A DNA stretch of 52,834 nt, taken from positions 1 through 52,834 of the forward strand of contig JAHEQB010000032.1 in the NCBI GenBank assembly GCA_019561555.1. The letters are read 5' to 3'. Source of the DNA: Methanothermococcus sp. SCGC AD-155-C09. Its GTDB lineage: Archaea > AGJL01 > Methanococci > Methanococcales > Methanococcaceae. This document shows, one piece after another, positions 8,907-17,133 of this stretch. Every line of letters starts with the position of its first letter. The first letter of the stretch is position 1. Both the position numbers and the translations under genes were made by a program. Below the pieces are notes generated by a model, which did not search any database, had not been told where the DNA came from, and saw only the letters and a list, made by a program, of their open reading frames with translations.

Positions 8907-9848
8907 ATGTTATTGGATGAACTTTATAAATTATCCAATAAGGAGGACAACACTGGGAACTTTTCCAAGATACTCTATGGGATCTATACTGGTAATGATA
9001 TATCTAAATATAGAAATGAACTTAAAGTACTTGGCATTATTGAGAGAAATGATCTAACACTGTATGGAAAAAACTATCCATTATTTAAATCCCTAAGGTA
9101 CTTCAATGAGGTTCCCATTTTTAGAAAGGAATCTCAATATATTGTATTTTTAAAGAAAAATGGATTTGATCCTTCCAATACCTTGAACTCCCTAAATCAT
9201 AATGAAAAAAGGAAATTAGGTTCTTTAATTATTGAAAAAATGATTGCTAAGGTTCCAAGGGAATATGTGCCCTATCTTCCAAAATTGATATTTGGAAAAT
9301 GTTATTATTTGAAAAAATATAATATTGAAGTAAGGGAGTATATCTCCAAATTAAATGCCCTCTATAAATTAAAGAAGTATAATGAAATTAAAAGATGCCT
9401 ATCCTCTCAAGAGTTGCCCAGTGAGGAATTAATTAAAAAATATCGAAAAAAATTGGCAAAGTCCATAGAGGATTTTAATAAAAAATTAAACAATGGATGC
9501 ATTGAAAAGGGTATTTTACATTATAATAATAAACCCTTTCAATATCAGTATGTATTTATTAAAAGATCCATTTTAAGTAGATTAAGGGATTTAATCTTAG
9601 GAGAAAATACAAAGGGATACTATCCTGCAATAGTAAATATATCCTATTCCAATCCAAACATAAACTATATGGAACCATTTTTTATCTTTGTAGAGGGGAG
9701 GCAGATAGATGTCTTTGCAAGGGTACCTAAATTACTCTATTTTAAAGATAATTTAACATTAAATCACTTAAATTTAAAGGGAAAGCATACGTACTTTGGT
9801 AGTTGGAATAGGGAGAACTTTGAGAAGTTTATTAATGGCAGTTTATGA
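8907..9848 (+). CDS. Protein of unknown function
   Basis: I do not recognise this 313-residue protein. It is soluble, lysine-rich and has no predicted membrane segment. The first 60 residues (LLDELYKLSNKEDNTGNF, then ELKVLGIIERNDLTLYGK) look like a small winged-helix-type domain. A long helical middle follows (residues 130-200), then a C-terminal part with FFIFVEGRQIDVFARVPK, which looks like beta strands of a nuclease-like or sensor domain; that is only an impression. The frame is open back to 8829, but ATG 8907 after AGGGA is the more natural start. It stands alone between repeat-filled spacers. Confidence 0.7.
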   Translation: MLLDELYKLSNKEDNTGNFSKILYGIYTGNDISKYRNELKVLGIIERNDLTLYGKNYPLFKSLRYFNEVPIFRKESQYIVFLKKNGFDPSNTLNSLNHNEKRKLGSLIIEKMIAKVPREYVPYLPKLIFGKCYYLKKYNIEVREYISKLNALYKLKKYNEIKRCLSSQELPSEELIKKYRKKLAKSIEDFNKKLNNGCIEKGILHYNNKPFQYQYVFIKRSILSRLRDLILGENTKGYYPAIVNISYSNPNINYMEPFFIFVEGRQIDVFARVPKLLYFKDNLTLNHLNLKGKHTYFGSWNRENFEKFINGSL

Positions 9849-9865
9849 TTTTTTAATGTTTTAAG

Positions 9866-10530
9866 CAAAAATGTTTATATTAAAACCTTAATTCCAAAAT
9901 CAATAAAAAAAATAAAATAATAATCATTAAATAATTTATTTAAAATTAATAATATAAAAAAATAAAGGATAATTAAAATAAAATATATAATCAAAAATTT
10001 TAAAATACCTAAAGAGGAATAAAAACATAAAAAAATCCTACATTTATCTATTAATCTCAATTTTATATATTTTTATTATTTTTTTATAGTTATAAACATG
10101 CTTATTTTATAATAAACAAAAATTTTAATTTTTATTAGGATTCTATAAAGGATAATAATTATAAAAATTATTAATACAATTATAAAAAAATAAAAAATAT
10201 GGTTAAAAACATAATTTTTTTAAACTATAATCTAAAATATAAAAAAAAATAATTAAAATTAAAAATTAAAAAAAATAAAAAAATAAAATAATCTAAGTCC
10301 TAAAATATAGGAAAAAATTAAACATTTAGAGAAATAAACGAAAGTAAATACTTAAAAAGTAGAAATCCCATAACCTACCCTCCTTTTCCCTACACTCCTA
10401 AGCACTGGATGTCCAGAGGAAACCCTTTTCATATAAAATATATAATAATTTTATTAATTCTCTTTTTCTATTATATTTTTTCATTTTTTCAATAAATTTT
10501 AATTATTTATCATAATTATTATTTTAATTT
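9866..10530 (+). repeat. Two degraded dispersed hairpin elements, copies 6a and 6b
   Basis: The stretch 9866-10070 has the far-arm signature (AAAACCTTAATTCC) and a lead-in AGGAATAAAAACATAAAAAAATCC, but the hairpin core is deleted. The stretch 10100-10530 has a complete core at 10340-10435: AGTAGAAATCCCATAACC, then CTCCTAAGCACTGGATGTCC and AGAGGAAACCC. That core is almost identical to the reverse complement of the core at 28850-28925. No gene is seen in this 717-bp spacer. Confidence 0.6.
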
Positions 10531-10565
10531 TAAGAAAAAGATTATTTTTATATTTATTTTATTCT

Positions 10566-11738
10566 TTACCACAAACTACCCTTTAGATGACTCTTTATTT
10601 TATCATTAGTGGAAGGATATACCCTACCCATTTTAATTCTGTATTTTCCATTTAGTACCTCTCTTTTCTTTACAACATAGGATATATGAAGTTCTTTTAA
10701 ATACCTTAGAAATTCATCCATATCTCCTTCACTATCAAAGTATAACTCAAAATCCTCTGTAATCAATTCTCCCTTTGAAACCATCTTTATGGATTCTACC
10801 ATGGGGTATACTATTGCCTTTCCTATGGATATGGCCCTTTTTTCCAGCTCTTTTTCTCCTTCGTTGAATTCAAAGGATTGATAGCCCTCTCTTATTAGCC
10901 TACTGAACATAAAGTCAATGCCTAAATCAAAGAGATATTTAAATGCCACAGATAAATCATTATATTGAGTATAATGGGTAGTGTATTTTATAGGATCCAC
11001 AAGCATATTGGGATCCTTTAGAACAATTCCCTCTCTTTTTTCATTATTTAACTTCATTACAATATTCTTTATCTCTTCTATATTTTCCTTTTTAAATATA
11101 CCTAAGGGTTTTACATGGGGGATGTTGTATTTTTCAAGTAACCTGTTTTTCTCCTCTATAAGGAGAGGTATATTTGTCTCCCTATTTCTCATATCAAATA
11201 TATAAAAACCTAAGTTCTCTGTAATAGTGGTGTTTTTATCTATATAAATTATATTATCCACTTCTTGGTAGTAATTGGGAACATAGGGATTATTCAATCC
11301 TACCATCTCTCCACAGAGCATTAAATCTGGATAGTCCCTTAATATATCCATATTCAATAACTTCAATACCTTCTTAGTTGTAAAGGGGCAGATTCTCCCT
11401 CCACGGGTGATTGCCAATATATCATTATCTATATTTACTATTCTTATGTTGTACCCATTTAACTTCTCCTCAACTACTACTTTATCAATAAAATACTTTT
11501 TTAAGGTGGGATCAAGTAATAATGCTCGCCTTATTTTTGGATAGCCCATTACAACATCCATTCCATCATTTAAAAATAAAGTTGTTCCCCTTTCTATGTG
11601 CCTAAGTTTCTTTTTAAATGCAATATACTTTTTATTTTTATATTTATTAAGGGAGATTATCCTTTTTTCAAAGGCATTTTTTATAATATTTTCCTCTAAA
11701 TTCAATTTTTTAGATATTTCGGAGATGTTGATATGCAT
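10566..11738 (-). CDS. ATP-dependent RNA ligase, archaeal Rnl3 family
   Basis: This is a homodimeric archaeal RNA ligase related to M. thermautotrophicus and P. abyssi Rnl, which join or circularise RNA by a lysine-AMP intermediate. Nucleotidyl-transferase motif I is EKLNGYNIRI near residue 87, with the nucleophilic Lys. Motif III-like FYIFDMR, motif IV EGIVLKDP and the motif V lysine region SVAFKYL follow. The C-terminal 120 residues form the family's dimer domain. Length is 390 residues. The start is ATG 11738, after GTGAT at 11743-11747; the in-frame GTG at 11747 lies inside that site. An N-terminal helix-turn-helix-like segment (ISEISKKLNLEENIIKNAF) is visible. Confidence 0.88.
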   Translation of the reverse strand: MHINISEISKKLNLEENIIKNAFEKRIISLNKYKNKKYIAFKKKLRHIERGTTLFLNDGMDVVMGYPKIRRALLLDPTLKKYFIDKVVVEEKLNGYNIRIVNIDNDILAITRGGRICPFTTKKVLKLLNMDILRDYPDLMLCGEMVGLNNPYVPNYYQEVDNIIYIDKNTTITENLGFYIFDMRNRETNIPLLIEEKNRLLEKYNIPHVKPLGIFKKENIEEIKNIVMKLNNEKREGIVLKDPNMLVDPIKYTTHYTQYNDLSVAFKYLFDLGIDFMFSRLIREGYQSFEFNEGEKELEKRAISIGKAIVYPMVESIKMVSKGELITEDFELYFDSEGDMDEFLRYLKELHISYVVKKREVLNGKYRIKMGRVYPSTNDKIKSHLKGSLW

Positions 11739-11900
11739 ATAGATCACTTATAAAATTATATTTTTATAAAAAAATAAATAAAAATTAAATAATTAAATTA
11801 AAATAGTATAAAATTATAACTAAATTATATTTATTAAAATTTATAATTAATTTTTAAATTGAAATATATGTTATATAAAAAATAAAAAAACATTTAATAG

Positions 11901-11960
11901 TTATATTTATATAGTGCTTTTTGGCCAATCTAGTTAATATTAATTTTTGGAATATTGGCC
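11901..11960 (+). promoter_or_regulatory. Candidate promoter and operator of gmd
   Basis: A TATA-like stretch TTATATTTATATA (11901-11913) is followed by an inverted repeat: GGCCAAT at 11923-11929 and ATTGGCC at 11954-11960. GGCC is rare in these spacers. The repeat arms sit downstream of the TATA box, a place where archaeal repressors commonly bind. No regulator can be named. Confidence 0.4.
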
Positions 11961-12027
11961 CTAAATAACAATATTTAATTCATGAATAATTACTGTTTAA
12001 TATTTTAAGTAAATTGAGAGTGATATT

Positions 12028-13053
12028 ATGAAAAAAGCATTAATAACTGGAATAACAGGACAGGATGGTTACTACCTAACAAAATTACTATTGGAAAAAG
12101 GATATGAGATTCATGGTATTGTTAGAAGAAATAGTCAGAATTCATTGGGTAATTTAGAATATTTGCCTGAGAAAGATAGAGAGAATATAACTATCCATTG
12201 GGGTGATATTACAGATAATCTATTTATAGACAACGTTATGAAATCTGTACAACCTGATGAAGTATATCATCTGGCTGCCCAAAGTTTTGTTGGATTTTCC
12301 TTTGAGAACCCTAAATTTACATACGATGTTAATATAGGGGGAACTTTGAATATGGTAAATGCTTTAAAGGAGCACTCTCCATCTTCAAGATTCTACTTTG
12401 CTGCAACATCTGAACTCTATGGAAAGGTTCAGGAGATTCCTCAGAAGGAAACTACTCCTTTCTATCCAAGGAGCCCCTATGGAGTCTCTAAGTTAGCAGG
12501 ATTTTGGACAGTTAAGAACTACAGAGAGAGTTATGATCTATTTATGAGCAATGGAATACTCTTTAATCATGAGTCTCCTATGAGGGGCCCTGAATTTGTA
12601 ACAAGAAAGATAACCCTTGCAGTTGCGAGAATATATCACAATTTACAGGAGTCCTTAGAATTAGGGAATTTAAGTGCTAAAAGGGATTGGGGATTTGCAG
12701 GGGATTACGTCTATGGTATGTGGAAGATGTTGCAACATAATAAACCAGATGACTTTGTCCTTGCAACAAATGAAACTCATACAGTTAGAGAGTTTGTTGA
12801 AAGGGCATTTAAAGTAGTTGGAATAGATATAGAGTGGGAAGGAGAAGGAGTAAATGAAATAGGTAGGGATGCCAATAGTGACAAGATACTGGTAAAGGTA
12901 AATCCTAAGTACTTTAGACCCTGTGAAGTGGATTTATTGATAGGAGATTATTCAAAGGCTAAAAGGGAATTAGGATGGGAACCAAAAACTAAATTTAAAG
13001 ATTTAATTAAAATTATGGTTGAGGAAGATTTAAAAAGGGTAATTAATGAATGA
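12028..13053 (+). CDS. gmd: GDP-mannose 4,6-dehydratase
   Basis: This enzyme converts GDP-D-mannose to GDP-4-keto-6-deoxy-D-mannose, the branch point to GDP-fucose, GDP-rhamnose or GDP-perosamine. Seen are the Rossmann motif GITGQDGYYL, HLAAQSFVGFSFENP, the active-site TSELYGK and the YxxxK pair in SPYGVSKLAG, and the family-specific FNHESPMRGPEFVTRK and KRDWGFAGDYV. Length 341 is normal. It heads a run of same-strand glycan genes reaching 19338. No GDP-4-keto-6-deoxymannose reductase, epimerase or aminotransferase partner lies in the window; the GDP-mannose source, ManC, is at 33389. Confidence 0.93.
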   Translation: MKKALITGITGQDGYYLTKLLLEKGYEIHGIVRRNSQNSLGNLEYLPEKDRENITIHWGDITDNLFIDNVMKSVQPDEVYHLAAQSFVGFSFENPKFTYDVNIGGTLNMVNALKEHSPSSRFYFAATSELYGKVQEIPQKETTPFYPRSPYGVSKLAGFWTVKNYRESYDLFMSNGILFNHESPMRGPEFVTRKITLAVARIYHNLQESLELGNLSAKRDWGFAGDYVYGMWKMLQHNKPDDFVLATNETHTVREFVERAFKVVGIDIEWEGEGVNEIGRDANSDKILVKVNPKYFRPCEVDLLIGDYSKAKRELGWEPKTKFKDLIKIMVEEDLKRVINE

Positions 13054-13064
13054 AATGAATTAAA

Positions 13065-13070
13065 AGGTGG
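13065..13070 (+). promoter_or_regulatory. Ribosome binding site of the GT2 gene (AGGTGG)
   Basis: AGGTGG lies 4 bases before an in-frame ATT at 13075 and 19 bases before the first conventional start codon, TTG at 13090. Spacing favours 13075. Confidence 0.5.
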
Positions 13071-13074
13071 GATT

Positions 13075-13764
13075 ATTTCCAATAAAATTTTGGCACTTAT
13101 TCCTGCATACAATGAGGAGAAATCTATTAAAACTGTGATTAGTAACATTAAAGATATTGTTGATGGTATATTGGTTGTAGATGATGGAAGTAATGATAAC
13201 ACTGCCAAATATGCCAAGGAGTGTGAGGTTGAAGTTATAAGATTTGATAAGAATAGGGGAAAAGGTGCTGCCATACGGGAGGGGTATAACTATTTCCTAT
13301 CCTCCAATTATGATATATGTATCATATACGATGCCGATGGACAGTACAGAAAGGAAGATATACTACCAGTTTGCAAACCTATCATGGAGGATGGGGCAGA
13401 TATTGTAGTGGGCTCAAGATTCCTTGGAAGATATACCGATGGAGCCAATATAAATTATAAAACAAGAATACTATGTAATAACATAGCCACCTTAGTTACT
13501 AGGATTATGTCAGGTCTTCCAACTACAGATGCCCAGAGTGGATTAGTTGCCATTAATAGATACGCTGCAAAGGTATTGGATCTGGAGGCCGATAGATGGG
13601 GTATTCACCAGGAGATAATTATAAGGGCTGGAAAGAAAGGATTAAGATATGGGGAAGTACCGATAGTTTTTGAGAAGAGAATGCATGGAGTCTCTCGGTT
13701 AAAGGTTTTGAAGTATCCCTTTGTGGCATTTCCTGTGATGTTGAAAGCCTGGCTTAGGGAGTGA
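13075..13764 (+). CDS. Glycosyltransferase family 2, dolichyl-phosphate sugar synthase type
   Basis: This GT2 enzyme resembles polyprenyl/dolichol-phosphate mannose or glucose synthases, which move a sugar from a nucleotide to a membrane lipid phosphate. Seen are LIPAYNEEKSI, VVDDGSNDNT (nucleotide binding), RGKGAAIREGY, the metal-binding DADGQY and VVGSRF. The C-terminus has no transmembrane pair, so it is the short, peripheral form. The start is uncertain: TTG 13090 gives 224 residues, while ATT 13075 fits the ribosome binding site AGGTGG and adds five residues of the first beta strand. It lies 21 bp after gmd and is probably co-transcribed. Confidence 0.85.
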   Translation: MSNKILALIPAYNEEKSIKTVISNIKDIVDGILVVDDGSNDNTAKYAKECEVEVIRFDKNRGKGAAIREGYNYFLSSNYDICIIYDADGQYRKEDILPVCKPIMEDGADIVVGSRFLGRYTDGANINYKTRILCNNIATLVTRIMSGLPTTDAQSGLVAINRYAAKVLDLEADRWGIHQEIIIRAGKKGLRYGEVPIVFEKRMHGVSRLKVLKYPFVAFPVMLKAWLRE

Positions 13765-13776
13765 TTAGGGATTATT

Positions 13777-14844
13777 ATGATGAAGATATTGTATATATGT
13801 GGAAGGGAACCCACTTATGTAAGGAACTCAGTAATATTAAAAGGCTTAAAATTTCAGAAAGATGTTGAATTATTAGAATACACTAGTAATGCAAAAAACT
13901 ATTTCAAAAGATATATGTCAGTATTTAAAAAGTACCTACTAAATTATAATGGCAATTATGATATTATGTATGTTGGATTTCTTGGGCAGCCTATAGTTCC
14001 AGTAGTGAGGTCATTATCTAATAAACCCATAGTTTTTGATGCATTTATTTCAGTATATGATACATTGTGCTACGATAGGAAAGTATTTAAGCCAAATTCC
14101 ATTATGGGAAAATTATTATATCATTTAGATAGAGTTTCCTGTAATTTATCAGACATTACACTATTAGATACAGATGCCCATATAACCTATTTTGTAGATA
14201 CTTTTGGACTTGATAAAAATAAGTTTAAAAGAGTATTTGTTGGTGCTGACGATAGTATATTTTATCCAAGAGACATTGATAGAGATAATGACAAATTTAC
14301 AGTTTTTTATTATGGAACCTATTTACCTCTACAAGGTATAGAATTTATTATAAAATCAGCGAAAATTTTAGAGAATTATAATGATATAATATTTAAAATA
14401 GTGGGAAGAGGTCCCGAATATAAAAAAATAATTAATTTAGTTAAAAAATTAAATATTAAAAATATAGAGTTTATAGAGTGGATACCTTATGAAAAGTTAC
14501 CTTTAGAAATCGCCAGGGCAGATATTTGCTTAGGTGGGCACTTTTCAGATATTGATAAAGGGAAAAGAGTAATAGCAGGAAAAACTTTTCAATTTATCGC
14601 TATGAAAAAGCCTGTTATTGTTGGAAACAATCCAGCAAATAGGGAATTACTCACAGATAGAAAAAATGCCCTATTTGTTGAACATGCCAATTCAGAAGAC
14701 TTAGCAGAGAAAATCTTAGAGTTAAAAGATAATGAAAAATTAAAGGAAGAAATTGCTAAAGGTGGGTATGGAGTATTCAAAGAAAGATGCACCCCAGAGG
14801 TTATTGGAAAAGAACTTTTAAATATAATGAAAAAGGTTATTTAA
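13777..14844 (+). CDS. Glycosyltransferase, GT4-like
   Basis: This 355-residue GT-B fold enzyme probably adds one sugar during surface glycan assembly. The N-terminal domain starts MKILYICGREPTY. The C-terminal domain has FYYGTYLPLQGIEFIIKSA, FKIVGRGPEYKKI and the donor-binding end GGHFSDIDKGKRVIAGKTFQFIA, followed by KPVIVGN. The acidic E(x7)E motif of classic GT4 enzymes is replaced (KTFQFIAMKKP), so donor chemistry may differ. ATG ATG at 13777 follows GGGATTATT. It is 12 bp after the GT2 gene and ends 11 bp before the next gene. Confidence 0.8.
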   Translation: MMKILYICGREPTYVRNSVILKGLKFQKDVELLEYTSNAKNYFKRYMSVFKKYLLNYNGNYDIMYVGFLGQPIVPVVRSLSNKPIVFDAFISVYDTLCYDRKVFKPNSIMGKLLYHLDRVSCNLSDITLLDTDAHITYFVDTFGLDKNKFKRVFVGADDSIFYPRDIDRDNDKFTVFYYGTYLPLQGIEFIIKSAKILENYNDIIFKIVGRGPEYKKIINLVKKLNIKNIEFIEWIPYEKLPLEIARADICLGGHFSDIDKGKRVIAGKTFQFIAMKKPVIVGNNPANRELLTDRKNALFVEHANSEDLAEKILELKDNEKLKEEIAKGGYGVFKERCTPEVIGKELLNIMKKVI

Positions 14845-14855
14845 GTGATACTGAT

Positions 14856-15995
14856 ATGAAGGTAGGAATTATATCCGATAGATTAAATAGAACATTGACG
14901 GGAGTGGGAACTTATGTCTATAATCTGATAAAGGAGTTGTCAAAAGATAATAATGATAATTTATTTTTAATTAATTATACTGAAAATAATATATTTAATT
15001 TAAATAGTGTAATTATAGATAATCCCTTTAATTTTTTACCAAAGAAATATGCTTATTACTCTTGGCATATTTATTTAAATTATTATTTAAAAAATAAGAA
15101 GTTAGATTTAGATATCATACACAGTCCTGAAAATGTAACATTATTTATTAAGTTAAAAGAAGGTCAAAAGAAAGTTATTACAGTTCATGATATAATGGCC
15201 TTTCGTTTTCCAGATATATCAGATATTATTACACGATATCGCTATAAATTTCTCCTACCAAAAACCCTTAGAACAGCAGATAAAATAATATCAGATTCCT
15301 ACAGTACAAAAAAGGATATTATAAAATACTTTAAAATACCTGAAGATAATGTAAAAGTTATTCACCTTGGAGTTGATGAAGATTACAAACCTCTATCTAA
15401 AGAGGAGATAAACAATATCAAAAGGAAACACAATATAAACTATCCCTTTATTTTATACACTGGTGGTTTAGCACCAAACAAGAATGTTGAAAGATTAATT
15501 TACGCCTTCTATAAATTAAAGAAACAGTTGCCTAAATATAAATTAATAATCACTGGCATAAAAAGATATAAATACAAATCAATATTTGAAACCATAGATA
15601 AACTAAATCTCCAAAAAGATGTTATATTCACAGGATACGTACCTGATGAGGATCTACCCGGTCTATACAATGCTGCAGATCTCTTTGTTTATCCCTCTAT
15701 ATATGAGGGTTTTGGACTTCCACCATTAGAGGCCATGGCCTGTGGTACTCCAGTGATAACTTCCAATACTTCCTCTTTGCCAGAAGTTGTTGGTAATGCT
15801 GGGATAATTATTGATCCCTACGATGTGGATAGGCTAAGTAGGGCCATGTATGAGGTTTTATCTAACGATGGATTAAGGGAAGAATTAAGGAAAAAAGGAT
15901 TAAAGAGAGCTAAGTTATTTAACTGGAGAAAAACTGCTGAGGAAACTCTGAAAGTTTATAGGGAAATATATAATATAAATAATAGGAGAGAGTAA
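14856..15995 (+). CDS. Glycosyltransferase family 4, paralogue 1
   Basis: This is a GT4 retaining glycosyltransferase, mannosyl- or rhamnosyl-transferase-like. Seen are the acceptor-domain glycine loop [27 protein letters not shown], the GT-B hinge [38 protein letters not shown], and the donor-phosphate E(x7)E motif in [19 protein letters not shown]. The true start is ATG 14856 ([10 protein letters not shown]), after GTGAT; the frame is open further upstream over the previous gene's end but that is not used. Length 379. It is a close paralogue of the next gene, sharing nearly identical C-terminal halves and exact DNA tracts. Confidence 0.9.
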   Translation: MKVGIISDRLNRTLTGVGTYVYNLIKELSKDNNDNLFLINYTENNIFNLNSVIIDNPFNFLPKKYAYYSWHIYLNYYLKNKKLDLDIIHSPENVTLFIKLKEGQKKVITVHDIMAFRFPDISDIITRYRYKFLLPKTLRTADKIISDSYSTKKDIIKYFKIPEDNVKVIHLGVDEDYKPLSKEEINNIKRKHNINYPFILYTGGLAPNKNVERLIYAFYKLKKQLPKYKLIITGIKRYKYKSIFETIDKLNLQKDVIFTGYVPDEDLPGLYNAADLFVYPSIYEGFGLPPLEAMACGTPVITSNTSSLPEVVGNAGIIIDPYDVDRLSRAMYEVLSNDGLREELRKKGLKRAKLFNWRKTAEETLKVYREIYNINNRRE

Positions 15996-15996
15996 A

Positions 15997-17124
15997 ATGA
16001 AAATTGGGATAATATCTGAGCCGTTAAATCAACCTTTAACGGGAGTGGGAAATTACCTTTATAATTTAATTAAAGAATTATTAAATAAGAATTTATGTAA
16101 TAATATTGTGTTAATAAATTATAAAAACTGTAATATTTTTCCAACTGTGAATAAGACCCTCATAAACAATCCTCTTAAAAAAATATCAAAAACCTATTTA
16201 TGGTACGCATATATATTTGCACTCAATAGCATAAGAGGATATTTTAATGGACTAGATATTATCCATAATCCTTATCAAGCCCCAACTTTTTTTGATCTAA
16301 AGGGGCAAAAATATATAATTACAGTTCATGATTTAATACAGATTTTATTTCCCAAAGAAGTTAAACCTCTAGTACATTTAGTACAAAAAACTATGCTTCC
16401 AAGGACCATTAGAACAGCAGATAAAATAATATCAGTATCACATAATACAAAGAAAGATGTTATAAAATACTTTAAAATACCTGAAGACAAAATAGAAGTT
16501 ATATACAATGGAGTTAATGAAGAATATAAACCTCTACCGGATAATGAGATCGAAAAAATTAGGCAAAAATATAATTTAGAATATCCCTTTATATTATACG
16601 TTGGAGGATTAGCCCCAAATAAAAACATTCCTACCCTCATTAAAGCATTTTATAAGCTTAAAAAACAGAGATTACTTCATAAATTAGTTATTATAGGAGC
16701 CAAACGTTTAAAGTACAACTCAATATTTGAAACCATAGATAAACTAAATCTCCAAAAAGATGTTATATTCACAGGATATGTTCCAGAGGAAGACCTCCCT
16801 GCCTTATACAACGCTGCAGATCTCTTTGTTTATCCCTCTATATATGAAGGTTTTGGACTACCACCTTTAGAGGCCATGGCCTGTGGAATACCTGTAATAA
16901 CCTCTAATTCATCCTCACTACCTGAGGTAGTTGGTAATGCAGGGATAATGGTTGATCCCTACGATGTGGATGGGCTAAGTAGGGCCATGTATGAGGTTTT
17001 AACTAACGATGGATTAAGGGAGGAACTTAGAAAGAGAGGTCTGGAAAGGGCTAAATTATTTACTTGGAAGAAGTGTGCTGAAGAACATTTAAAGGTTTAT
17101 GAAGAAGTTTATAAGATGAAGTGA
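15997..17124 (+). CDS. Glycosyltransferase family 4, paralogue 2
   Basis: This is a tandem duplicate of the preceding GT4 enzyme (375 residues). It keeps all family motifs: [40 protein letters not shown] and [19 protein letters not shown]. The N-terminal acceptor domains of the pair differ much more than the C-terminal donor domains, so the two probably use the same sugar nucleotide on different acceptors (inference). A 59-bp tract at 16720-16778 is identical to 15579-15637, and a 35-bp tract around 16810-16845 is also shared. The ATG lies two bases after the stop of paralogue 1, with GGAGAG as ribosome binding site. Confidence 0.9.
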   Translation: MKIGIISEPLNQPLTGVGNYLYNLIKELLNKNLCNNIVLINYKNCNIFPTVNKTLINNPLKKISKTYLWYAYIFALNSIRGYFNGLDIIHNPYQAPTFFDLKGQKYIITVHDLIQILFPKEVKPLVHLVQKTMLPRTIRTADKIISVSHNTKKDVIKYFKIPEDKIEVIYNGVNEEYKPLPDNEIEKIRQKYNLEYPFILYVGGLAPNKNIPTLIKAFYKLKKQRLLHKLVIIGAKRLKYNSIFETIDKLNLQKDVIFTGYVPEEDLPALYNAADLFVYPSIYEGFGLPPLEAMACGIPVITSNSSSLPEVVGNAGIMVDPYDVDGLSRAMYEVLTNDGLREELRKRGLERAKLFTWKKCAEEHLKVYEEVYKMK

Positions 17125-17133
17125 GGGATAGGT

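Noticed and set aside
9875-10060. 61-residue minus-strand ORF rich in Ile, Leu and Phe
   Set aside because: It is produced by the A/T arms of a repeat element and has no ribosome binding site.
7340-10440. Repeated cores considered as a CRISPR array
   Set aside because: The copies are hundreds to thousands of bases apart, in both orientations and diverged; there is no regular spacer and no cas gene.
13605-13814. Antisense ORF across the GT2/GT4 junction
   Set aside because: It is opposite two good genes and contains no conserved segment.
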